A stretch of DNA of 11,649 bases, from positions 1 through 11,649 of the forward strand of contig JAVBQA010000073.1 in NCBI GenBank assembly GCA_031549325.1, in the 5' to 3' direction. Numbering within the stretch: position 1 is the first letter of the stretch; every line of letters begins with the position of its first letter. A program made the translations under genes and the position numbers. The notes below the pieces were generated by a model. The model had not been told where the DNA came from and did no database searches. It saw nothing but the letters and a program-made list of their open reading frames with translations. Source of the DNA: JAJDGF01 sp031549325 (GTDB taxonomy: Bacteria > Bacillota > Clostridia > Christensenellales > Aristaeellaceae). This document shows, piece by piece, positions 1-6,416 of the stretch.

Positions 1-88
1 CCAATTCCTTCCGGCTCGGCTTCCCTTTCTGCGCAAACTATGATACTATCAAATAGGTAGTTATGCAAATCCGGATGGGAGTGATGAG

Positions 89-1672
89 GTGAACCGAAAG
101 CTCAGAGAAAAGGTGCGCGAAGCATTCGCGTCGGTGCTACCCATCACCCTGATTGTGCTGGGCGTCAGCGTCATTTTTGTGCCCATGAGCCTGGGCACGC
201 TGGTGATGTTTCTGGCGGGTGCGGCCATGCTGATCGTGGGCATGGGTTTCTTCTCGCTTGGCGCGGAGATGTCCATGACGCGCATGGGCGAGGACATTGG
301 CGCCGAACTCACCAAAAACGGCAAGATCTGGCTGATTTCGCTGGCGGCGTTTCTGCTGGGGTTCATCATCACCATCGCCGAGCCCGACCTGACTGTGCTG
401 GCCAATCAGGTGCCGGCCATCGCCGATCAGGTGCTGATCATCACAGTGGCGGCAGGCGTGGGCGTGTTTCTGGCGATTTCCATGCTGCGCGTGGTCTTCA
501 GAATCCGGCTGTCCACGCTGCTGCTGATTTTCTACGCCATCGTGTTTTTGGTGTCCATACGAACGCCCAACACGTTCGTGCCCATCGCGTTCGACTCGGG
601 CGGCGTGACCACCGGCCCGATGACGGTGCCGTTCATCCTGTCGCTGGGCCTGGGCCTGGCCTCGGCGCGCCACGACCAGCACTCCCAGGACGACAGCTTC
701 GGCTTTGTCGCGCTGTGCTCCACCGGGCCAATTCTGGCGGTGCTGATCCTGGGGATCATCTACAACCCGCAGCAGGTGCACCACACGCAGGTGGTACTGC
801 CCGATGTTTTGACCACGCAGGACGTGGCGCGGGAATTCGCGCTGCAGCTGCCTCTCTATCTGCGCGAGATGCTCCTGGCGCTGCTGCCCATCATGGTGTT
901 TCTGGCGCTGTTCCAGCTGGTTTCCAAGAAATACAAGCGCCGCCAGCTGCTGCGCATGGCGGTGGGCATCCTGTACACGCTGATCGGCCTTGCGCTGTTC
1001 CTGACGGGCGTGAACGTCGGCTTCATCCCGGTGGGCAACCTGCTGGGCGCGGACATCGCGCTGTCCCCATTCCCCTGGCTGCTGGTGCCGCTGGGGATGG
1101 TCATCGGCTATTTCGTGGTGGCCGCCGAGCCCGCCGTCTACGTGCTCAACCGTCAGGTGGAGGACGTCACCGGCGGCCTGATCACCCGGCGCACCATGGG
1201 GCTGGCGCTGTCGCTGGGCGTGGCTTGCTCGCTCGGCATATCGATGCTGAGGATCCTGCTCGGGCTGTCGATCTATTGGTTTTTGGTGCCGGGCTACATC
1301 GCCGCGCTGGGCTTGAGCTTCTTCGTGCCGCCGCTGTTCACCGGCATCGCGTTTGACTCGGGCGGCGTGGCCTCCGGCCCCATGACGTCGACCTTCCTGC
1401 TGCCGTTCGCCATTGGCGCCTGCGAGGCCGCAAGCCGGCTGCGCGCCGTGTCCAGCCCCGAGGCGGTGCTGACCGACGCGTTCGGCATCGTGGCCATGGT
1501 GGCCATGACGCCGCTGATCGCCATTCAGATCCTGGGCGTGGTATACCGCGTCCGGACCGAGCGCCAGCAGGCGCAGGAGGCCGCCGAGCTGCTGCGGCTC
1601 ATCGAGCCCGACGAGATCATCGACTACGAGGAGGACAAAACCAATGAATCAATCGAACAGCCCTATGCATGA
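89..1672 (+). CDS. DUF1538 family integral membrane protein (putative transporter)
   Basis: Polytopic membrane protein of about 527 residues, mostly hydrophobic helices. It has two homologous halves. The signature FDSGGVTTGPMT begins near residue 168 and recurs as FDSGGVASGPMT near residue 422, each followed by a hydrophobic helix rich in Gly, Leu and Ala. This duplicated FDSGG..(T/S)GPMT signature is what I recognise as the DUF1538 family. An inverted or direct repeat of this kind is typical of secondary transporters, but the substrate is unknown. The C-terminus (about residue 490 on) is charged and probably cytoplasmic. I chose the GTG at 89 because GGAG at 78-81 lies 7 bases upstream and the protein then starts with a basic stretch before the first helix. 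The stop overlaps the next gene, encoding a P-II-like protein, by 29 bases. This supports translational coupling and a transporter/regulator pair. The family call is fairly sure; transport is inference. Confidence 0.85.
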   Translation: MNRKLREKVREAFASVLPITLIVLGVSVIFVPMSLGTLVMFLAGAAMLIVGMGFFSLGAEMSMTRMGEDIGAELTKNGKIWLISLAAFLLGFIITIAEPDLTVLANQVPAIADQVLIITVAAGVGVFLAISMLRVVFRIRLSTLLLIFYAIVFLVSIRTPNTFVPIAFDSGGVTTGPMTVPFILSLGLGLASARHDQHSQDDSFGFVALCSTGPILAVLILGIIYNPQQVHHTQVVLPDVLTTQDVAREFALQLPLYLREMLLALLPIMVFLALFQLVSKKYKRRQLLRMAVGILYTLIGLALFLTGVNVGFIPVGNLLGADIALSPFPWLLVPLGMVIGYFVVAAEPAVYVLNRQVEDVTGGLITRRTMGLALSLGVACSLGISMLRILLGLSIYWFLVPGYIAALGLSFFVPPLFTGIAFDSGGVASGPMTSTFLLPFAIGACEAASRLRAVSSPEAVLTDAFGIVAMVAMTPLIAIQILGVVYRVRTERQQAQEAAELLRLIEPDEIIDYEEDKTNESIEQPYA

Positions 1673-2390
1673 CGGCAAAGCGGCGCCAGCCTGCGCGCGG
1701 CCGCCCGTGCTGAAGGCGCTGGTCGTGATCCTGGATCGCGACAAGGTGCAGGCCGCCCACGAGTACTTTCGCGCGTGCCACCTGTTCCTGTCGATGACGG
1801 TCATGGCGCACGGCACAGTGGGTTCGGAGATGATGGACATTCTGGGCCTGGACAACACCGACAAGGCGCTGCTGCTCGCCCTCGGGACCGAAGGCAGCGT
1901 GTGGCCGATGCTGGAGATGCTGAAACTCAAATTTCGCCTGGACCGGCGCGGCAGCGGCATCGCGTTCAGCCTGCCGCTGAGCGGGGTGGCGCTGCCCATC
2001 CTGCACAATGTCAGCGAGGCGACGCGCGCGCACATCCAGCAAAAAGTGGAAAAAGAGGTGGAGAAGGCCATGAATACGGGGAAATTTGATCTGATCGTGA
2101 GCGTGGTCAACGAGGGCCACCTGGACGAAGTGATGCACGCCGCACGCAAGGCGGGCGCCCAAGGCGGCACGGTGTTCCTGGCACGCCACGCCGACCCGCT
2201 GCACACGGTCAGCTTTCTGGGGCTCGAGGTTCAGGCCGAGAAGGAAGTGGTGTGCATCCTGTGCCGCCACGAGCAGAAGCACGATATCATGACAGCCATC
2301 AACCAGGCCTGCGGCATGCGCACCGACGCGCGCGGCATGGTGTTCTCCCTGCCGGTGGACGCCATCGAGGGCTTTGGCAGCGAGAATTAA
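1644..2390 (+). CDS. Tandem P-II-like regulatory protein partnered with DUF1538
   Basis: A soluble protein of 248 residues made of two ferredoxin-like, P-II-type halves. Residues 22-115 and 148-244 can be aligned by eye. Each begins with a hydrophobic strand (KALVVILD, FDLIVSVV), continues with an Ala-rich helix, and ends with a matching strand (GSGIAFSLPL, ARGMVFSLPV). The second half is closer to classical P-II: GAQGGTVFLAR at 171-181 takes the place of the GRGxxxG..R segment at the base of the T-loop. P-II proteins bind ATP/ADP and 2-oxoglutarate and plug partner transporters, so this one probably senses a nucleotide or metabolite and acts on the DUF1538 protein. That role is inferred from gene order. 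The ATG at 1644 has GAGGAGG at 1629-1635. A second in-frame ATG at 1665 lacks a site of this quality. No Tyr equivalent to the uridylylated T-loop Tyr is evident. Confidence 0.8.
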   Translation: MNQSNSPMHDGKAAPACARPPVLKALVVILDRDKVQAAHEYFRACHLFLSMTVMAHGTVGSEMMDILGLDNTDKALLLALGTEGSVWPMLEMLKLKFRLDRRGSGIAFSLPLSGVALPILHNVSEATRAHIQQKVEKEVEKAMNTGKFDLIVSVVNEGHLDEVMHAARKAGAQGGTVFLARHADPLHTVSFLGLEVQAEKEVVCILCRHEQKHDIMTAINQACGMRTDARGMVFSLPVDAIEGFGSEN

Positions 2391-2396
2391 GCGCTC

Positions 2397-3322
2397 ATGA
2401 CCAAGCGAAGAGGGATGCCCGCGCTGCGCCGCATGGGCGGCGGTCTGCTGGCGCTTCTGATCCTGACCGGGCTGCTCGCGCTGTATGCCACGGCACAGCC
2501 TTATGTATCGCGGTTTTTTCACCCGGCGCTTGCACCCAGCGGCGCCAACGGCGTCGCGCTGCACTACATCGACGTGGGCGACGCCGACAGCACGCTGGTC
2601 GTGTGCGAGGGGCGCGCCATGCTGGTGGACGGCGGCGACATCGGCGGGGGCGGCGCGGTGATCGATTACCTTAAAAGCCAGGGCGTGGAGCGGCTGGATT
2701 ACATGGTGGGCACCCACCCTCACGCCGACCACATGGGCGGGTTGTCCGAGGTGCTGCAGCAGATCGACGCCGACCGATTCTTCTGCCCCATGGCCGAGTC
2801 GGGGCTGGGCGTGTTCCGCCACTTCCAGCGCGCGGTACGGGAAAAGGGCGGGCAAATCGAGGCCGCGAAGGCGGGTGATCGCTTCCGCTTGGGCGGCGCG
2901 ACGGTGACCGTCGAAAGTCCCGATAAAACATACAAGGCACTGAACGACATGTCGCTGGTGCTCAGGATCGAATACAAGGATGTGTCCTTCCTGATCGAGG
3001 GCGACGCGCAGATCCAGGCCGAGCTGGACATGGTGGCTGGAGGACGGGCGAAGAAGGCAGACGTGCTGCGCGTGGGGCATCACGGCAGCGGCGATTCCAG
3101 CGCCGCCGAGTATCTGGCGAAAGTCAAACCAAAATACGCGGTGATTTCCTGCGGCCCAGCGAATTTGGCCACCCCCATAAGCGCGCGCTGACGCGGCTTC
3201 AGAAGGCCGGCGCCAAGATCTACAGGACAGATCAACAGGGCACGATCACCGTGGTTTCCGACGGGAACACACTCACTTTGGGCATGGAAAAACAGAACCT
3301 TGCGGCCATGATCCCGCGGTAG
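2397..3322 (+). pseudogene. Metallo-beta-lactamase-fold hydrolase, ComEC C-terminal-like, frameshifted
   Basis: The N-terminus carries one hydrophobic anchor or signal segment (about residues 14-38), then a metallo-beta-lactamase domain. THPHADHMGG gives the HxHxDH metal motif and VGHHGSGDSS the downstream HHGS motif. Both are typical of the ComEC/Rec2 C-terminal and related stand-alone secreted hydrolases, thought to act on phosphodiesters or nucleic acids. Translation from the ATG at 2397 runs to a TGA at 3189-3191, giving 264 residues that end in an odd tail after VISCGP. From 3161 another frame reads EFGHPHKRALTRLQKAGAKIYRT and continues to a TAG at 3320-3322, which is the expected C-terminus of this family. 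One extra C in the CCC run at 3155-3157 would give CGPSEFGHPH and restore the frame. The gene is therefore a recent pseudogene or carries a one-base assembly error. Its start lies 6 bases after the P-II stop with only a weak ribosome site, so it is probably coupled to that gene. Confidence 0.8.
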
Positions 3323-3357
3323 CCCTTCGTTCGTTTCTTGCTCATTGTTTCTGGAAT

Positions 3358-3401
3358 CAAGGATCTCAGGTCCTTGCCGGGTGCGGGAACGCAGCCCGCA
3401 C
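3358..3401 (+). other. Two hairpins in the leader before the MATE gene
   Basis: CAAGGA (3358-3363) pairs with TCCTTG (3371-3376). GTGCGGG (3381-3387) pairs perfectly with CCCGCAC (3395-3401). Both lie in the 100-base gap between the hydrolase gene and the MATE gene, ending 9 bases before the AAGGAG of the exporter. Neither is followed by a T-run, so they are not canonical terminators. They could be an RNA-level control element of the exporter or a weak end of the upstream transcript. The pairing is seen directly; any function is inference. Confidence 0.35.
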
Positions 3402-3422
3402 AGGGCACGAAAGGAGCCCCCC

Positions 3423-4775
3423 ATGCAACACCGCGACATGACACAGGGCCGCCCGCTGCCGTTGCTGCTGCGGTTTGCGCTGCCGCTTGCGCTGGGCAAC
3501 GCGCTGCAGCTGCTGTACACGCTGGCGGACAGCTGGGTGGTGGGGCGGCTGATCGGGCCGATGGCCTACGCCGCCGTGGGCGCGGCGGGCTTTTTTTATT
3601 GGCTGGTGCTGAGCGTGACGCTGGGGCTCAGCCAGGGATTCTCGGTGCTGGTGGGGCAGCGGTTCGGCGCGCGGGATGCGGCGCTCGGGCGGTCCATCGG
3701 CATGAGCTGGCTGCTCAGCCTGGGGCTGGGCGCGCTGCTGACGCTGGTGAGCGCGCTGTGCTGCGGCCCGGTGCTGCATCTGCTGAACACGCCGCCGGCG
3801 ATCTACCCGGACACCCATCGCTACCTGATGACGCTGTTTTGCGGGCTGATCATCAGCTTTGCATATAACGCGCTGGGCGGCACGCTGCGGGCGCTGGGCG
3901 ACAGCGTCACGCCGCTGGCGGCCTTGATCTGCGCCACGCTGCTGAACATCTCTCTGGACGTGGCACTGGTGCTGCACACCGCGCTGGGCGTGATGGCGGT
4001 TGCGCTGGCCACGCTGATCTCGCAGGTCTTTGCGTGCGCGGTCTGCCTGATGCGGCTGCGCCGCCTGCCCGAAGGGCGGCTGACCCGGCGGGACTTCCGG
4101 CCGGATGCGTCCACGCTCAAAGCGTTGTTGCGCCTGGGCGGGCCCATGGGCTTTCGCAACTTCGTGATCGCGCTGGGCGGCATGGCGATTCAGTACTTCG
4201 TCAACGGCTATGACGTGCTGTTCATCGCGGGCGTGGCGGCGGCGCGGCGGGTATACGGGCTGCTCGAGGTCGCGGGCGGCGCGATGGAGGGGGCGATCGC
4301 GACCTTCGTAGCGCAGAATTTTGGCGCGGGCCGCATGGACCGAATCGACCAGGGCATTGCCGTGACCAGGCGCGCCTTGCTGATCTCCGCCGGCGCGGTG
4401 ATCGCGCTGCTGTGGCCGCTCGGGCGACCGGTGCTGGTCTTCATCTCTGGCGGGCTGACGGGCGACGTGATTGATGTGGCCGAGCGCCAGCTGCGCGTGA
4501 TGCTGTGCCTGCTCCCGTCCCTTTACCTGTTGTTTCTGTACCGCGCCAGCTTGCAAGGCGTCGGCAACGCGCTGCACCCCATGCTGTCCGGGTTCGTGGA
4601 GCTCTTCGCGCGGCTGGTTTCCGTGCTGCTGTTGCCGCTGTTTTTCGGGCAATGGGGCGTGCTCATTTCCGAGGCCGCCGGCTGGCCGGTGGCGGGGTTG
4701 CAGCTGTGTTTGGCGTGGGCCTGCGTTCGGGGGCGCCGCCCCCGAACGCAGCGCCCCGCATCGTCGTCTATTTGA
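3423..4775 (+). CDS. MATE family multidrug efflux transporter
   Basis: A membrane protein of 450 residues with about 12 hydrophobic helices, the standard MATE length. The first half shows ADSWVVGRLIGPMAYAAVG near residues 35-53, the family's helix-1 (D..xVG..G..A.AAVG) signature, and later FSVLVGQRFGARD. The second half repeats the pattern with GGPMGFRNF near 239 and ATFVAQNFGAGR near 293. The protein would use a proton or sodium gradient to expel cationic drugs or metabolites; the substrate is unknown. I chose the ATG at 3423 because AAGGAG at 3411-3416 sits 6 bases upstream and the protein then starts just before the first helix. A longer in-frame extension back to 3345 has no ribosome site. 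The gene converges on trpB, and their 3' ends overlap by 8 bp with no terminator between them. The C-terminal tail is short, basic and Ser/Pro-rich. Confidence 0.92.
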   Translation: MQHRDMTQGRPLPLLLRFALPLALGNALQLLYTLADSWVVGRLIGPMAYAAVGAAGFFYWLVLSVTLGLSQGFSVLVGQRFGARDAALGRSIGMSWLLSLGLGALLTLVSALCCGPVLHLLNTPPAIYPDTHRYLMTLFCGLIISFAYNALGGTLRALGDSVTPLAALICATLLNISLDVALVLHTALGVMAVALATLISQVFACAVCLMRLRRLPEGRLTRRDFRPDASTLKALLRLGGPMGFRNFVIALGGMAIQYFVNGYDVLFIAGVAAARRVYGLLEVAGGAMEGAIATFVAQNFGAGRMDRIDQGIAVTRRALLISAGAVIALLWPLGRPVLVFISGGLTGDVIDVAERQLRVMLCLLPSLYLLFLYRASLQGVGNALHPMLSGFVELFARLVSVLLLPLFFGQWGVLISEAAGWPVAGLQLCLAWACVRGRRPRTQRPASSSI

Positions 4776-5997
4776 AGAACTTTTCCCCGTAACCATATTC
4801 TTCAAAGACAAAATCAATGTCCTTGTCGCCGCGGCCGCTGAGGTTCACCAAAATGGAGCCGGTGCCCTTCTCCTGGGCGTAGCGCATGGCGAACGCCAGC
4901 GCGTGACTGCTCTCGACCGCCGGGATGATGCCCTCATAGCGGCACAGGTAGAAGAAAGCGCGCATGGCCTCCTCGTCGTCCACCGTCACGTAGTTCACCC
5001 GCCCGAGGTCGTGCAGGTGGGCGTGCTCCGGGCCGCAGCTTGGATAATCCAGCCCGCTGGCGATGGAGTAGACCGGCGCGGGCTCACCGTGTTCATCGGC
5101 CAGCATGATGGACTCAAACCCGTGCATGACGCCCTTCTTGCCGTAGGTCATGGAGGCCGCGTGCTGCCCCATGCCGCTGCCCTTGCCGAGAGGCTCCACG
5201 CCGTAAATCTCCACCGGATCGCCAAGGAACGGCACAAACATGCCGATGGAGTTGCTGCCGCCGCCCACAGCCGCCGTGACGGCGTCCGGGAACAGGCCGG
5301 TCATTTCCTTGAACTGCTGGCAAGCCTCCTCGCCCACCACCATCTGAAAATCCCGCACCATCTTGGGGAATGGATGCGGACCCACCGCCGAGCCGATGCA
5401 GTAGATGGCGGTCTTATACTCCTTCTGATAGCCCTCGAAGGCGGCGTCCACCGCTTCCTTGAGCGTCTTTAGCCCATGGCTGACCGGGATCACGCGCGCG
5501 CCCAGCATCTTCATGCGGGTCACGTTGGGCGCCTGTTTCCTGATGTCCACCTCGCCCATATAGACGTCGCACGCCAGCCCAAAGTGCGCCGCCGCGGTGG
5601 CCAGCGCCACGCCGTGCTGCCCGGCGCCGGTTTCGGCGATCAGCTTTTTTTTCCCCAGGTACTTCGCCAGCAACCCCTCGCCCATGCAGTGGTTCAGCTT
5701 GTGCGCGCCGGTATGGTTCAGGTCCTCGCGCTTGACGTAGATCTGGCATTTGCCCAGGATGTTCGACAGCCGCTCACAGTGGTACACAGGCGTCGGACGG
5801 CCCTGGAACTCGCGCCTGATCCGGCGCAGCTCGTTGATGAACTGCGCGCTGTGGCAGATGGTCTCATACGCGTCGTTGATCTCGACGAACGCCCGCTCGA
5901 GCTCAGGCGGGAGGTATGCGCCGCCGTACTGGCCAAACCGGCCATCCTTGGACGGCTGCTCCTTGAGGTAGTTGTCGTAGTCGCGGTATTGGTTCAT
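4768..5997 (-). CDS. trpB: Tryptophan synthase beta chain, stand-alone
   Basis: A PLP enzyme of 409 residues that condenses indole with L-serine to give L-tryptophan, normally in an alpha2-beta2 complex with TrpA. The PLP lysine is K100 in HTGAHK. The catalytic Glu is E122 in AETGAGQHGVA, the PLP phosphate loop is GGGSN at 245-249, and S387 in NLSGRGDKD holds the pyridine nitrogen. It is of TrpB1 rather than TrpB2 type, since it has HTGAHK and not the GSHK version. After the lysine it reads LNHCMGEGLL where most TrpB1 proteins have (I/T)N(N/Q)xLGQALL, a modest divergence. No trpA or other trp gene adjoins it, so it may work with a distant TrpA or salvage free indole. The ATG at 5997 follows AGGGTG at 6005-6010. 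Expression is controlled by the upstream T-box and a consensus promoter. Confidence 0.96.
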   Translation of the reverse strand: MNQYRDYDNYLKEQPSKDGRFGQYGGAYLPPELERAFVEINDAYETICHSAQFINELRRIRREFQGRPTPVYHCERLSNILGKCQIYVKREDLNHTGAHKLNHCMGEGLLAKYLGKKKLIAETGAGQHGVALATAAAHFGLACDVYMGEVDIRKQAPNVTRMKMLGARVIPVSHGLKTLKEAVDAAFEGYQKEYKTAIYCIGSAVGPHPFPKMVRDFQMVVGEEACQQFKEMTGLFPDAVTAAVGGGSNSIGMFVPFLGDPVEIYGVEPLGKGSGMGQHAASMTYGKKGVMHGFESIMLADEHGEPAPVYSIASGLDYPSCGPEHAHLHDLGRVNYVTVDDEEAMRAFFYLCRYEGIIPAVESSHALAFAMRYAQEKGTGSILVNLSGRGDKDIDFVFEEYGYGEKFFK

Positions 5998-6083
5998 GGT
6001 TGTTCACCCTGGCTGCCGGTGTTGGCCGGGAGCGCTTCCTTTCTCAGATTATGATTGATGATTCGACCCCGCCGGATGCATGC

Positions 6084-6123
6084 AAAAACGCCCTCGTCGC
6101 GGATCTGTTCCGCAACAAGGGCG
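6084..6123 (-). terminator. Intrinsic terminator of the T-box
   Basis: On the minus strand CGCCCTTGTTGCGG (6123-6110) and CCGCGACGAGGGCG (6102-6089) form a 14-bp stem with two G-U pairs and a 7-base loop. A run of five T follows (6088-6084). Its 5' arm overlaps the CCTTGTT that forms the antiterminator, so the two structures exclude each other. It would stop transcripts before trpB when tRNA-Trp is charged. Confidence 0.92.
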
Positions 6124-6367
6124 ATATACATGTATACCGCGGTGCCACCTTGTTTCCCTGCCCGAATCGTCGGGCGGGGCGCTTTGCGGGATGCCAACAC
6201 ATCCCCCGCGAGATAACGGTCGCGTGACCGTCGCCTGCTACAGGGCCGGTGGGCCGTTCGCGGCGCGCTCCATGGGCCAAATGCCGGGCCGGTTCCAACG
6301 GAGATCGCACCGTCCCCCGCTCTCTGAATGGCCGCGTCCGGGCAAAATATCCATGTCATCGCTGTTG
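6084..6367 (-). ncRNA. T-box riboswitch leader of trpB (tryptophan type)
   Basis: The minus-strand leader contains the conserved T-box sequence AGGTGGCACCGCGG at 6150-6137. The Stem I landmarks AGAGAG and, further along, GGTG precede it (about 6325-6305). A UGG followed by A at 6272-6270 is the best specifier candidate, with a second UGG at 6279-6277. The UGGC bulge in the T-box sequence complements GCCA, the 3' end of bacterial tRNA-Trp with discriminator G, so both anticodon and acceptor contacts agree on tryptophan. The antiterminator pairs AACAAGG (6154-6148) with CCTTGTT (6120-6114) and competes with the terminator. Known mechanism: uncharged tRNA-Trp stabilises the antiterminator and lets transcription enter trpB. 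The element class is certain; the exact specifier base positions are inferred, since I did not fold Stem I. Confidence 0.93.
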
Positions 6368-6373
6368 GTGAGC

Positions 6374-6402
6374 ATTATAGCACCGAAGTGCGCCGCTGTC
6401 AA
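6374..6402 (-). promoter_or_regulatory. Consensus SigA-type promoter of trpB
   Basis: On the minus strand TTGACA (6402-6397), a 17-base spacer and TATAAT (6379-6374) match the housekeeping consensus in all twelve positions. The start is expected near 6367, just upstream of T-box Stem I. So strong a promoter ahead of an attenuator suggests that control is mainly exerted at the T-box terminator. The -35 lies only 14 bases beyond the stop of the kinase gene. Confidence 0.9.
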
Positions 6403-6416
6403 GGGCCGATTTTTTT

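Noticed and set aside
1..88. A promoter before the DUF1538 gene, with TATGAT at 39-44
   Set aside because: The -10 is acceptable, but no -35 resembling TTGACA lies at 16-18 bases, and the window begins too close to judge.
1617..3083. A long minus-strand open frame of His/Gln-rich sequence opposite the P-II-like and hydrolase genes
   Set aside because: The composition is typical of GC-rich antisense shadows. Both plus-strand genes have recognisable domains over this stretch.
3150..3165. Programmed ribosomal frameshifting in the hydrolase gene
   Set aside because: There is no slippery heptamer and no downstream pseudoknot is apparent. A lost C in a short C run explains the break more simply.
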